Origin: Sphingomonas piscis
GTDB taxonomy: Bacteria; Pseudomonadota; Alphaproteobacteria; Sphingomonadales; Sphingomonadaceae
Length of the DNA: 64,000 nt
Assembly: GCF_011300455.1 (NCBI RefSeq)
Contig: NZ_CP049869.1
Span: forward strand, 1,763,501-1,827,500
Reading direction: 5' to 3'
Shown: piece by piece, positions 27,376 through 36,896 of the stretch
Layout of the letters: each line of letters opens with the position of its first letter
How positions within the stretch are numbered: position 1 is the first letter of the stretch
Translations under genes and position numbers: made by a program
The notes under the pieces: model-generated
The model's input: the letters and a program-made list of their open reading frames with translations, nothing else
What the model was told of the DNA's origin: nothing
The model's database searches: none

Positions 27376-29511
27376 GCGGCCATCACGTCGAAGGGCAGAC
27401 TCCGCATCCGCTTCCCGGTGCCGGCGTGCAGGGCATTGGCGAGCGCCGGCGCGAGCACGACCGTGGCAAGCCCGTTGACGCCGCCGGGAGCCGCCGCGCT
27501 CGGCACCAGGTCGACGCGAATGTCGGGTACCTTGTCGATCCTGGGCAGGCCAAGGGCCCGGAAAGTTCGCGACAGCGGCATCCCGCCCGACCATTCCGGC
27601 GCGGCCACGGTCGCTTGGCCCAGAGCCCACATCAGCCCGCCTTCGATCTGCTGCCGGACGATCCGCGTATTCACGATCCGGCCGCAATCCACCGATGCCA
27701 CCAGCCGGTGAACTTCGATGCGCTGATCGCTGCCGATGCTCGCCTCCGCCACCAAGGCGATGTGTGAGCCGAAGGCCGAGGCGACGGCAAGACCCATGAT
27801 GCTTCCAACTCCGCCGCCATCCCACCCCGCCGCACTTGTGGCCCGCTGCAGGCAATTGGCGAGCCTAGGGTTGGTGCCCAGCATTGCGATCCGGTACGAC
27901 AAGGGATCGAGCCCCGCCGCTCGTGCCATCTCGTCGGCGAAGCTTTCGGTAAAAAAGGTCAGTTCCCGCTCCGGCGATCCGCGCATGTACCCAGGCGCGA
28001 ATGGAAGGTCGGGCGCAACCGCGTCGATACGGACATTGGGCACGCTGTAGGGAAAGGCGGATGCGCTCGCCGTCAACGCCTCCAACGGTACATCGCTACC
28101 GGTCAGACGGGCGATGCTTGCGCCGAAGCCGTCTGCCGTTACCACCCGCATCTTCCACGCCGCCGCTGCGCCCGACGGGCCGTTCAGCCCATACATGCGC
28201 GCCAATGCACCGGGCGCAGGCCGGCCGTGGTTCTGCGCAACGTTCGGGGAGAGGCCCACCTGAACCGGGCGCTTCAGCTGCCGTGCCAGCGCAATGGCGA
28301 TCGGAACGGCGGCATTCTCCAGCGCGACCCCACCCTGATCGCCGACGGGCATCGGGTAGAAGGCGACTCTCCCCCCGCCGCATGGTCGGCCCGCATCCGC
28401 GCCAGGCCTGGCGCCTGGGTACCCGCCCAGACCTCGACCCGGTCCCCACTCACGCGCGCTGTCGCGTTTGGAGCTTCCAGCCCGAAGGGAAGCGCCGGTG
28501 CGACGCGATAGATGGCGCTTAATGCCCTCGAGCCCTCGACAGCGCCGGCGTAATCGCCCCGCTCATACCAGCGGGTCGCGTCGCCCGCGGCCAGCGCATC
28601 GTCGAAGAGGGCATCGACCGGGATCGGGTTGTTCTTGGCCTCGATCCGCACATCGGCGGCTTTCAACGCCCGCTCCGCCGCCCACCAGGTGTCGCCGATC
28701 CCGGCTACCCAGCCGTCGCCGGCGACAATGCCGGCGGCCTTCGTGAAACCTTGAATCGAGCCTCCCTCGGGCGCGAGCCGAACCGAGGCGAAGAGCTGTT
28801 CGGGAAGGCGCACATCCGCGCCGAAACGGAACGCACCGTTGCTCTTCGCCGGCTGGTCGAGGCGCGGCATCGGCTGGCCGGCGAACGGGCGATCACGAGC
28901 CCGCAGCCGGGGGCGGATGGCGACCGGCCGGCGGCTTCCTCTGCCAGCTCACCGAAGCCGATGCTGTTGCTGCCATTGACGACTTTGCCGTCCCTGGTGT
29001 CGCAAGCACCGGGCGCGACGTTCCAGCGCGCTGCCGCGGTCGCCACCAGCATTGCACGCGCGATCGCCCCGGCTTCCCGCATCGGCTGCTCGAACGCGGC
29101 CACGGACGTCGACCGGGCCGTGATCCTTGCCGCATCGTCGTCGAGCTGAAACCGCCGGATCGGGCCAAGTTCTTCGAAACAGTCCTGCCCACCGGCGAGG
29201 GGATTGACGAAGCCTGGGCCGAACGGCGCAGGCTCGACCCCGACCATCTCCCACGCCGCACCCAGCTCATCGGCCACGAGTTGAGGAAGGGCGGTCCAGA
29301 TGCCTTGACCTGTCTCCACCTGCGGCACCGCGACGATCACTCGGCCATCACGGCCGATCTTCAGGTAGGAACCGAACCGCGCTTCGTTCCGCCCCTGGGG
29401 CTGGGCCAGCCAGCGCCAGCTGCTCCAGCCGACGATCAGCCCGACGCCGATGCCGCCGCCGATCAGCACTGTGCGCCGGTCCATGTTGAGAAGCTGGCTT
29501 TGCCCTTTCAT
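27372..29511 (-). pseudogene. Tat-exported aldehyde/xanthine-oxidase-type molybdoenzyme, two frameshifts
   Basis: Three pieces in different frames make one large subunit of the isoquinoline 1-oxidoreductase type. The N-terminal Tat-like signal is MDRRTVLIGGGIGVGLIVGW; then come repeated molybdopterin-cytosine-dinucleotide binding domains (VPQVETGQGIWTALPQ; MPVGDQGGVALENAAVP). Breaks lie in the G5 run 28908-28912 and the C6 run 28371-28376. One added base at each restores 713 codons, a normal size. No adjacent [2Fe-2S] small subunit is present. It couples to hemH. The start ATG 29511 has AAGG upstream; ATG 29484 is an alternative that begins at the Tat motif. Confidence 0.8.
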
Positions 29512-29554
29512 GCGGGCCGCCTTATGAGGCGCGCACCTTTTGGGGGAAAGCCCT

Positions 29555-30439
29555 TTGCTCGCCGATCCAGACGCCAATTTCCTCAGCTACAACGACCTTG
29601 GGCTAGACCCGGTCATCTTTCAGATCGGCGCCTTCGCGTTGCGCTGGTACAGCCTCGCCTACATCGCCGGCATTTTCCTCGGTTATTGGTATCTACTGAA
29701 GCTGATCGCCAAGCCGGGTGCACCGATGGCGCGCCGCCACGCCGACGACCTTGTCTTTTACGGCGCTCTCGGCGTGATCCTGGGCGGGCGGCTCGGCTAT
29801 GTTCTTTTCTATCGGCCGGGCTTTTACCTCTCGAACCCGGTTGAGATCATCCGCCTTTGGGACGGCGGCATGTCGCTTCACGGCGGGGTGATCGGAACGA
29901 CGCTCGCCATCCTCTACTTCGCGCGCAAGCATGGGCTCAATTGGCTCAGGGTCCACGATTACGTCGCCTGCTGCGCGCCGTTCGGCCTGGGGCTCGGCCG
30001 CGTCGCCAACTTCATTAACGGCGAGTTGTGGGGCGCACCGAGCCACGTCCCCTGGGCGGTCCGCTTCAACGAGGTCAGCGCCGCGGGCGAGCGGTTCGTC
30101 GGACCCGCGCGCCACCCCAGCCAGCTCTACGAAGCCGTCCTCGAAGGCATCGTCCTTTTCGCAATCCTTGGCTTCATGTTCTGGCGTACCAAGGCCCGCT
30201 ATGAACCGGGCAAGCTCGTCGGCGCCTTCATCTTCTTCTACGGCCTTTTCCGGTTCCTGGTGGAATTCATCCGTGAGCCCGACGCACAATTTCGCGGCAC
30301 GATCATTGAGGCGAGCGGCCTTCACATGGGCCAGTGGCTATCGGTGCCGATGATCCTTGGCGGCGTCTATCTCATGGCGACGGCGAAGAAGCGCCGAGTT
30401 CGCGTGGAGGCGATTGCGGGTACGGAGAGCGTCGCCTGA
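29555..30439 (+). CDS. lgt: Prolipoprotein diacylglyceryl transferase
   Basis: Inner-membrane enzyme moving diacylglycerol from phosphatidylglycerol to the lipobox cysteine of prolipoproteins. The 294 aa protein has about seven helices and the family motifs [37 protein letters not shown] (conserved Arg and Asn-Gly-Glu) and [12 protein letters not shown]. The best start is TTG 29555, which has GGGGGAAAG upstream; TTG 29540 is possible. It overlaps the next gene by four bases (CTGA). The arrangement lgt, MidA, pgeF is one I associate with alphaproteobacteria. Confidence 0.93.
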   Translation: MLADPDANFLSYNDLGLDPVIFQIGAFALRWYSLAYIAGIFLGYWYLLKLIAKPGAPMARRHADDLVFYGALGVILGGRLGYVLFYRPGFYLSNPVEIIRLWDGGMSLHGGVIGTTLAILYFARKHGLNWLRVHDYVACCAPFGLGLGRVANFINGELWGAPSHVPWAVRFNEVSAAGERFVGPARHPSQLYEAVLEGIVLFAILGFMFWRTKARYEPGKLVGAFIFFYGLFRFLVEFIREPDAQFRGTIIEASGLHMGQWLSVPMILGGVYLMATAKKRRVRVEAIAGTESVA

Positions 30440-31419
30440 CCCCACTGGAGCGCGCCATCCGCGAACGGATCAGGAGCGAAGGCCCGATCAGCGTCGAGGC
30501 CTATATGGAGGCCTGCAACGCCTATTATTACGCGACTCGCGACCCGCTCGGGACCGCCGGCGACTTCACCACCGCGCCCGAGATCAGCCAGATGTTCGGT
30601 GAGATCGTCGGCGCCGCACTGGCGGACTGCTGGGCGCGGGCAGGGCGGCCAGCCGACACGTCCTACGTCGAGCTCGGCCCGGGGAGGGGGACGCTTGCCG
30701 CCGACGCCCTTCGGGTCCTTCGAACCGTCGGACTTAACCCATCCGTGCACCTCGTAGAAACCAGCCCGATATTGCGCGAAGCTCAGGCGCGGCTGATTTC
30801 AGATGCCCGCTGGCACGACTGCATCGAGGATCTACCAACGGGAGGGCCGCTGCTCGTCGTAGCCAACGAATTCTTCGATGCCCTGCCGATCCGTCAAGTC
30901 GTGGTTGGGATCGAGCGGCGTGTACAGGCCGCGGCCGGTGGGCTGGCGTTCGACCGCGACGGCGAGGTCGTAGAGCTATCGCCCGTGCGTTCGGAGGTCA
31001 TGACGCAGCTTGCACGGAATCTGGTGAACCAGGGCGGCGCAGCGCTCATCATCGACTACGGACACGAACGAACCGCGCCGGGCGACACGTTGCAGGCCGT
31101 GCGCCGCCACCGCTTCGCCCATGTGCTTGAAGCGCCGGGCGAGCAGGATCTCACCAGCCACGTCGACTTCGAGGCGCTCGGTGCCGCGGCAAGATCGGCC
31201 GGCGCCACGGTCACCCAGGTCGTCCAGCAAGGGCCGTGGCTGGAGCGGCTCGGCATTATGGCTCGTGCGCGCCAACTCGCCGCCGCGACTCCGACGCGGA
31301 CCGAGGAGATCGAAGCTGCCCGCGCCCGCTTTTGCCGGCCGGATCAGATGGGCAGCCTGTTCAAGGTCATGGCCGTGACCGCACCCGGCTGGCCGACACC
31401 CGCAGGACTGACTGGATGA
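30436..31419 (+). CDS. MidA/NDUFAF7-family SAM methyltransferase, probable CTG start
   Basis: The mitochondrial relative NDUFAF7 methylates an arginine of a complex I subunit during assembly; the bacterial role is thought to be similar. The 327 aa protein has the family signature [20 protein letters not shown], then [10 protein letters not shown], the SAM loop [11 protein letters not shown] and [12 protein letters not shown]. No ATG, GTG or TTG lies near the expected start. The codon at the position where relatives begin MTPLER is CTG 30436, overlapping the lgt stop and preceded by GGAGAG six bases away, so a CTG start is likely. Confidence 0.85.
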   Translation: MTPLERAIRERIRSEGPISVEAYMEACNAYYYATRDPLGTAGDFTTAPEISQMFGEIVGAALADCWARAGRPADTSYVELGPGRGTLAADALRVLRTVGLNPSVHLVETSPILREAQARLISDARWHDCIEDLPTGGPLLVVANEFFDALPIRQVVVGIERRVQAAAGGLAFDRDGEVVELSPVRSEVMTQLARNLVNQGGAALIIDYGHERTAPGDTLQAVRRHRFAHVLEAPGEQDLTSHVDFEALGAAARSAGATVTQVVQQGPWLERLGIMARARQLAAATPTRTEEIEAARARFCRPDQMGSLFKVMAVTAPGWPTPAGLTG

Positions 31420-31925
31420 GTATCACCTATCGAACACCCACCACGAAGGACTGGTCGACCATCGACCATCTGTTTCGCGTCAGCTTTTGCGACACCTTCG
31501 CACATCTATATGCGGAGGAAGATCTCGACGCTTTCCTCGCCGACTTCACCGAACAGGCGTGGACCGCTCAACTGACGGACGCGGCTTATGCCTTCTTGTT
31601 GGCCGAAGATGAGGGCGAGCCCGTCGGCTATGTAAAGCTCGGTCCCCGCGAGCTGCCGGTCGCATCGGCGGAGAACAGCATCGAGCTTCGCCAACTGTAC
31701 CTGCTCAAACACTGGCACGGGCAAGGCATTGCCGAGCATCTGATGCGCTGGGCAGTGGACACGGCAAAGGAGCGCGGAGCCGCGGAAATGTTCCTGACCG
31801 TCTACACCGACAATCATCGCGCCCGCCGCTTCTATGAACGCTGGGGCTTCGACTATGTCGGACCCTACACCTTCATGGTCGGCAATCACCGCGACGAGGA
31901 CATCATCATGCGGCGGCCTCTGTGA
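31416..31925 (+). CDS. GNAT N-acetyltransferase
   Basis: A 169 aa acetyl-CoA-dependent acyltransferase. The segment IELRQLYLLKHWHGQGIAEH holds the beta4 strand and the Q/RxxGxG/A acetyl-CoA loop, and LTVYTDNHRARRFYERWGFD is the classic C-terminal motif. The acceptor is unknown. It is coupled by ATGA to the methyltransferase and by GTGA to pgeF. Confidence 0.88.
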   Translation: MSITYRTPTTKDWSTIDHLFRVSFCDTFAHLYAEEDLDAFLADFTEQAWTAQLTDAAYAFLLAEDEGEPVGYVKLGPRELPVASAENSIELRQLYLLKHWHGQGIAEHLMRWAVDTAKERGAAEMFLTVYTDNHRARRFYERWGFDYVGPYTFMVGNHRDEDIIMRRPL

Positions 31926-32677
31926 GCGTAGAGGCGGTCAAGGCAGGATTCCGGGTTCCACACGGCTTTCTCGGCAGGCGCGGCGGGGTGTCCACGGGTG
32001 AGATGGCCGGCCTCAACGTCGGTCCGGGCAGCGGCGACGACTCCGAGGCGCTCGGGGAGAACCAGCGCCGGGCCGTCGCGGCGGTACTTCCCGGCGCCAC
32101 CTTGCTCCTCGTTCACCAGACTCATTCCGCGGATGTGGTGACGGTCACCGAGCCGTGGGAACTTGAGGCCCGGCCGCAAGGCGATGCCATGGTAACGAGC
32201 GAACGCGGGCTGCTCCTTGGCATACTCACCGCCGATTGCGCGCCTGTCCTGTTCGCGGATGAGGAAGCGGGCGTGATCGGCGCGGCCCACGCCGGCTGGC
32301 GCGGGGCCTTTGGAGGGATCACGGACACAACGATCGCGGCCATGGAACAGCTTGGCGCCCGCCGCGACCATATTGCAGCCGCTGTCGGTCCCTGCATCGC
32401 CCGCACCAGCTACGAGGTGGACGAAACATTCCGCACTCGCTTTCTCGACCAGTCGCGGGACAATGAAGCTTTCTTCACCGACGGTTCGGTCGGCAAGCCT
32501 CACTTCGACCTCGAAGCCTACGTCGCCGCTCGCCTCGCCGCCGCCGGCATCCGGAGGGTAGAGACGCTTAGCCTCGATACCTACGCCGACCCAGGTCGTT
32601 TCTTCAGCTACCGCCGAGCGACGCACCGCGGCGAGTCTGCCTACGGACGGCAGGTCAGCCTCATCGGCTTGCCCTAG
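31922..32677 (+). CDS. pgeF: Peptidoglycan editing factor / multicopper polyphenol-oxidase-like
   Basis: A 251 aa protein of the YfiH/LACC1 family. Bacterial PgeF removes UDP-MurNAc-L-Ser errors; human LACC1 is a purine-cleaving relative. Motifs are FLGRRGGVSTG, LVHQTHSADVV, LTADCAPVLFAD, AAHAGWRGAFGG and AVGPCIARTSYEV, with the His/Cys/His zinc set in HQTH, ADC and HAGW. It starts GTG 31922, overlapping the GNAT stop. This is the last gene of a four-gene coupled string from lgt. Confidence 0.92.
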   Translation: MSVEAVKAGFRVPHGFLGRRGGVSTGEMAGLNVGPGSGDDSEALGENQRRAVAAVLPGATLLLVHQTHSADVVTVTEPWELEARPQGDAMVTSERGLLLGILTADCAPVLFADEEAGVIGAAHAGWRGAFGGITDTTIAAMEQLGARRDHIAAAVGPCIARTSYEVDETFRTRFLDQSRDNEAFFTDGSVGKPHFDLEAYVAARLAAAGIRRVETLSLDTYADPGRFFSYRRATHRGESAYGRQVSLIGLP

Positions 32678-32725
32678 CGGCGCTCCGATCATCCGCGCTA
32701 AGGCACCGGCATAGGAGACACATCC

Positions 32726-34030
32726 GTGCCTGATGAAAATGAACTCAGCGGTTCGCCGCGCCGCCGTCCAAAACCCTCGAAAACCCAGCTCGGCAATCAC
32801 AAGCTCAGCCCCTCGACCCTGATGATGGGCTTCGGCTTCGATCCCGCGCTCAGCGAAGGATCGCTCAAGCCCCCGATCTTCCTCACGTCCACCTTCGTGT
32901 TCGAGAATGCCGCCGCCGGTAAGCGCTTCTTCGAGGGCGTGACCGGAAAGCGTCCCGGCGGCGCTGAGGGCCTTGTCTACTCGCGCTTCAACGGCCCCAA
33001 TCAGGAAATTCTCGAAGACCGGCTCAGTATCTGGGAAGATGCGGAGGATGCGCTGACCTTCTCCAGCGGCATGTCGGCCATCGCCACCCTTTTCCTGACC
33101 TTCGTCCAGCCGGGCGACGTCGTCGTCCATTCCGGCCCGCTCTACGCGGCCACCGAGACGATGATCGCGAAGATCCTGGGTCGCTTCGGCGTGTCCTACC
33201 TCGACTTCCCGGCAGGAGCGACGCGGGAGGAGATCGACGCCGTCATCGCCGCTGCGAAGGCCAAGGGCCGCGTCTCGCTCATCTATCTCGAAAGCCCAGC
33301 CAATCCGACCAATCAGCTTGTGGATGTCGAAGCGGTCGCTGCGGCGCGCGACGCCGCCTTCTCCGGCGATGAGCGCCCGCCGATCGCGATCGATAATACC
33401 TTTCTCGGCCCGCTCTGGGCCAAGCCGCTGAAGCAGGGCGCCGACCTCACCATCTACAGCCTGACCAAATATGCAGGCGGCCACAGCGATCTCGTGGCCG
33501 GCGGGCTGGTCGGGGGCGCTCAGTTGATCAACGCGGTGCGAATGATGCGCAACACCATCGGCACCATCTGCGACCCGAACACCGCCTGGATGCTGCTTCG
33601 AAGCCTGGAAACGCTGGAGCTGCGGATGAGCCGCGCCGGCGACAATGCCGCCAAGGTTTGCGCCTTCCTGCGCGATCACCCGAAGGTTGAACGCGTCGGC
33701 TATCTCGGCTTCCTTGAAGAAGGCTCACGCCAGGCCGACATCTACAATCGTCACTGCACCGGCGCCGGCTCCACCTTCTCGCTTTACCTGAAAGGCGGCG
33801 AGCGCGAGGCTTTTGCCTTTCTCGACGCGCTGCAGATCGCGCACTTGGCGGTCAGTTTGGGCGGCACCGAAACCCTCGCCAGCGCACCGGCAGCGATGAC
33901 CCACCTGTCCGTGCCCGACGAGCGCAAGCAGGCGCTCGACATCACCGACAATCTGGTGCGCATATCCATCGGCGTCGAGGACCCGGACGATCTCATCGCC
34001 GACTTCACGCAAGCGCTGGACGCGATCTAA
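32726..34030 (+). CDS. Cystathionine gamma-synthase/methionine gamma-lyase-like PLP enzyme
   Basis: A 434 aa Cys/Met-metabolism PLP enzyme, longer than the usual 380-400 aa because of an N-terminal extension (PDENELSGSPRRRPKPSKTQ). It has YSRFNGPNQEILEDRLSIWE, SGMSAIATLFLTF, the Schiff-base Lys in YSLTKYAGGHSDLVAGG and LAVSLGGTETLASAPAAMTH. The family alone does not separate trans-sulfuration synthesis from gamma-lyase. GTG 32726 follows AGGAG. It has its own promoter region between 32678 and 32725, or is the end of the lgt operon. Confidence 0.9.
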   Translation: MPDENELSGSPRRRPKPSKTQLGNHKLSPSTLMMGFGFDPALSEGSLKPPIFLTSTFVFENAAAGKRFFEGVTGKRPGGAEGLVYSRFNGPNQEILEDRLSIWEDAEDALTFSSGMSAIATLFLTFVQPGDVVVHSGPLYAATETMIAKILGRFGVSYLDFPAGATREEIDAVIAAAKAKGRVSLIYLESPANPTNQLVDVEAVAAARDAAFSGDERPPIAIDNTFLGPLWAKPLKQGADLTIYSLTKYAGGHSDLVAGGLVGGAQLINAVRMMRNTIGTICDPNTAWMLLRSLETLELRMSRAGDNAAKVCAFLRDHPKVERVGYLGFLEEGSRQADIYNRHCTGAGSTFSLYLKGGEREAFAFLDALQIAHLAVSLGGTETLASAPAAMTHLSVPDERKQALDITDNLVRISIGVEDPDDLIADFTQALDAI

Positions 34031-34252
34031 TCACCGAGCGCAGCGAAGCCGGCGTGTAGCGCCGACTGCAGCAGCGCGTGCAGATGAGAAGATGCGGACG
34101 GCCTGCGCGTCGTAGACGTGACAGGACCGACGGCGCGGAATTTACTTCTGCGCCGCAGACGATCGCAGTCGGCATGGATTAAATCCGCGCCGGCTGCGAC
34201 GGCTCTTCGCGCTGCTTAGGATTGCGCAGCAATTCTGCGCTGCGCTTGGGTC
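34031..34252. repeat. Repeat-rich intergenic region with GTRAA hairpin, copy 2
   Basis: On the minus strand, 34154-34132 reads as an imperfect hairpin GGCGC-A-GAA around loop GTAAA, related to the copies at 25.5 and 62.9 kb. The arm 34132-34144 (GGCGCGGAATTTA) is also mirrored at 34180-34191 (TAAATCCGCGCC), giving a second, larger inverted repeat. At 34221-34233, ATTGC-GCA-GCAAT is a hairpin likely used as terminator for the leftward HAD gene. No gene is visible in these 222 bases. Confidence 0.55.
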
Positions 34253-34924
34253 TTAGCCCCAATCCTCGATCCGCCAGCCGCGCGCCTGCGCGAGCCGGCG
34301 GAGACGTCCATGCGGGTTCACCGCCACCGGCTCGTCCGACCATTCGAACACCGGCGCGTCGGAGACGTGGTCGGAATAGAAGCGGACGTGACCATGCTTA
34401 CCGGTCAGACCTTCGGCTTCCAGCCAGATGTCGATCATTCGCTTCTTGGCCGGGCCGTAACAATTCTCGCCCTCGATCCGTGCGACGAGCTTCTCGCCCA
34501 AGCCGACGACTGAACCCGTGGCCACGACATCGTCGAAGCCCAGCCGCTCGGCGATTGCCTCGGCGTACAAGCGGTAGGACGCGGTCGCCAACACCAGTCG
34601 TCGTCCCTCGGACGTATCCCGCGCGATCGCGTCCCGAGCACCCGGCCTGATATTGGCCGCCACCGTTTTGTCCGCAAAGCTCTCCACCAGCGGCCTGAGC
34701 TGCGATGGCTGCACCAGATGGCCAAGCATCAATGCGTGGTTGATCTCCTTCAACCGCGCACGGTCGATCAGCTTGGCCGTATAAATCACCATCGACACGG
34801 CGGCGACCGGAGTCAGCGCAAGCCGCCACGGCTGCCGCCGACGCGCGCAGTGAAGAAGGAATGGCGTATAGGTGGCATAGCGAGTGACCGTCCGGTCCAT
34901 GTCGTAGATGGCGAGGTCGGTCAC
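34253..34924 (-). CDS. HAD-IB family phosphatase (CicA-like)
   Basis: A 223 aa haloacid-dehalogenase phosphatase. The nucleophile motif is IYDMDRTVTRYA (Asp8, Asp10); motif III Lys is in YGPAKKRMIDI; motif IV Asp is in YSDHVSDAPVFEW. The DMDRT form is typical of the HAD-IB group that includes phosphoserine phosphatase and CicA. GTG 34924 overlaps the nucleotidyltransferase stop (GTGA). In this operon it probably dephosphorylates the product of the CDP-alcohol transferase. Confidence 0.85.
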   Translation of the reverse strand: MTDLAIYDMDRTVTRYATYTPFLLHCARRRQPWRLALTPVAAVSMVIYTAKLIDRARLKEINHALMLGHLVQPSQLRPLVESFADKTVAANIRPGARDAIARDTSEGRRLVLATASYRLYAEAIAERLGFDDVVATGSVVGLGEKLVARIEGENCYGPAKKRMIDIWLEAEGLTGKHGHVRFYSDHVSDAPVFEWSDEPVAVNPHGRLRRLAQARGWRIEDWG

Positions 34925-35685
34925 TGGCGGCCCGCGAGGATCGCCTCCACCTGCTGGTGGTCGCTCGGCTTGTCGACGTCGATCGCCGCCAAGGGGTCGG
35001 ACAAGCGCACGGCCCGGATCGATACGCCCAGGCGAACGCTGATCTTGTGCAACAACTCCTCGATGGTGAGCCGCCGCAGCGCTGCCTGGAAGAATAGACT
35101 GGGTCCAAGCGACCACAGCAATTTGCCGACCTTTTTCCGGTCCTGCTCAACCGACCGCCACACCTCGATCACGGTTCTGACCTTGTCCGATCGCAGAACG
35201 AACAGGTTCGCGCCCGTGAATGAGCCGCCTTTGAACGGGATCCAGGTCCGCTTCGTGTCGGGAAAACGCCCCAACAATCGCCGCTTGCTGACGACGCCGA
35301 TGCCGACGTCGGACCGGGTCGACTTCCAGCAGACGTCGCGCACCATCTCCGGCGTCAGCAGCGCATGATCGGCGGTGGTGACGAGCAGTGGCCAGACCGT
35401 TTCCGGATCGTCGCAGAGGCTGAGCAAGGTCTCAGCGATGGTACCCGCTGACGTCCGGACCTGTAGCCGCTTGTCCTCTGGCAAGGTCGCTGCGATCCGC
35501 TCCGCCTCTTGCGCCAGCACCGTGACTGTCGCGATTGCATCGCAATTCAGCAGCGCTTCGACCGGATGACGCACCATCGGCACGCCGTTGACCGGGATCA
35601 ATGCTTTAAGATTCGCCCCCATGCTGAGCGCGAACGGATCGCCTCCCGGCCGGCTGCCCGCGAGCACCACGGCATGCCAGCGCAT
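34921..35685 (-). CDS. MobA-like nucleotidyltransferase
   Basis: A 254 aa GT-A-fold NTP transferase. The N-terminal motif MRWHAVVLAGSRPGGDPFAL and NLKALIPVNGVPMVRH is the nucleotide/metal binding signature; the metal Asp is in LVTTADHALLTPEMV. It probably activates a sugar- or inositol-phosphate to its CDP (or other NDP) form. ATG 35685 follows two bases after the CDP-alcohol transferase stop, and the end overlaps the HAD gene. It is the middle gene of a three-gene operon. Confidence 0.82.
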   Translation of the reverse strand: MRWHAVVLAGSRPGGDPFALSMGANLKALIPVNGVPMVRHPVEALLNCDAIATVTVLAQEAERIAATLPEDKRLQVRTSAGTIAETLLSLCDDPETVWPLLVTTADHALLTPEMVRDVCWKSTRSDVGIGVVSKRRLLGRFPDTKRTWIPFKGGSFTGANLFVLRSDKVRTVIEVWRSVEQDRKKVGKLLWSLGPSLFFQAALRRLTIEELLHKISVRLGVSIRAVRLSDPLAAIDVDKPSDHQQVEAILAGRQ

Positions 35686-35687
35686 GC

Positions 35688-36812
35688 TCACCGGTCGAGC
35701 CAGGAGCGGATCGTTCCGCCGCGCTCCGCGACTGCATCCGCCTGAGCCAAGCGCACTGCGTGGAAGATCAGGCTGACGATGGTCCACACCGCGACCAACT
35801 CGATCCCGACATCGGGCCGTGCGAACAGAAGGGCGCCCACGAGCAGCACCATGTTCGGGTTGCGCCGCGCGGTGATCAGCCGGAACTGACTGTCGATCGG
35901 TCGCCAGACGTGAATATGCATTCCGTAGCGCCGCATGAAGATGCCCTCGATCACGCGCTGGAGAATGTAGCCGCCGACGATCGCCCACATCAGCATCGAC
36001 GCATACACGGGCTCCGGTGCCTCCCCGTAGGCAGCAAGTCCGTGCATCCACGCCCACCACCAGAAAGGCGGGTGGACGAGGTCGATGCCGTGATCGAATA
36101 TGTTGCCCCACTTGGACGAGGCGCCGGTGCATCGCGCCAGCTTTCCGTCCACGGTGTCCAGGACCATGAACACAAAGCCGGTCGCAACACCTGGCCAATA
36201 TTGCCCGCGCCAGAAGAACCAGAAGGCGAGGGCGCAGAAGATCGCGCCGACCGCCGTCACCAAGTTCGGCGTGATCCGCGCATGCGCCGCCCACTTGGTC
36301 AGGTAAAAGGCTGGCCGCCGCCACAGGTATAGCGTCAGCACGTCCGTGACGCCCTTGTAGGCGGCGTCATAATAGGCGCGCTCGACCTGGTCGCGGTTGC
36401 TCTCCTCAAGCGGAAGAACGAACGGCCGCTCGCGCTTGCGCAGCTCGGCATAATTGAGCTCGGCCGTCTCGGCGTCCAGCACCGTCAGTCCATCGGGTAG
36501 GCTGCCCGTCGCGATCAGCTCAGGAGAAGCATCCGCACCGTCGGCCAGATGCACGATGACTGGCTGGCCGCGATAGAGCAGCGCCGTGTCGGGGGTCTTT
36601 CCGATCGCCTTCAGCCATGCCGGGTCCCAAGCGAACGCGAGATTGCCGAGCAAGGCGCCGCGCCCTGCTTCGCCGGAATCGGCAGGCGGAAACTTCGCAT
36701 TGCCGGCCAGCCGCCGGGCGTGAACTGCCCGGTCCATCCCGAACAGCGGCACCGGATTGTCACCGACCGGTAAGAATAAGGGGGGCTGCGCGTCGCTCAC
36801 CGTCTTGCGCAT
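35688..36812 (-). CDS. CDP-alcohol phosphatidyltransferase with N-terminal extension
   Basis: A 374 aa inner-membrane enzyme. The complete family motif D-x2-D-G-x2-A-R-x8-G-x3-D-x3-D is seen in DTVDGKLARCTGASSKWGNI, continuing FDHGID. About 170 N-terminal residues form an extra soluble domain before the first helices (TPNLVTAVGAIFCALAFWFF). This layout, together with the adjacent nucleotidyltransferase, resembles the split inositol-phosphate cytidylyltransferase/DIP-phosphate synthase system, but the alcohol is not determinable here. The start ATG 36812 lacks a clear ribosome site. It is divergent from the Mla operon across 84 bases. Confidence 0.82.
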   Translation of the reverse strand: MRKTVSDAQPPLFLPVGDNPVPLFGMDRAVHARRLAGNAKFPPADSGEAGRGALLGNLAFAWDPAWLKAIGKTPDTALLYRGQPVIVHLADGADASPELIATGSLPDGLTVLDAETAELNYAELRKRERPFVLPLEESNRDQVERAYYDAAYKGVTDVLTLYLWRRPAFYLTKWAAHARITPNLVTAVGAIFCALAFWFFWRGQYWPGVATGFVFMVLDTVDGKLARCTGASSKWGNIFDHGIDLVHPPFWWWAWMHGLAAYGEAPEPVYASMLMWAIVGGYILQRVIEGIFMRRYGMHIHVWRPIDSQFRLITARRNPNMVLLVGALLFARPDVGIELVAVWTIVSLIFHAVRLAQADAVAERGGTIRSWLDR

Positions 36813-36896
36813 AATCGGGCAGGTGCCCGCTGGAAAGTGGGCGACATGCGCACCGCCCTTGCCGTCCGAAGGCAATTCGCGCACTAACCGGCGGGA

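Noticed and set aside
31886..33679. 597-codon open frame on the minus strand
   Set aside because: Antisense to pgeF and the PLP enzyme gene, both with clear motifs.
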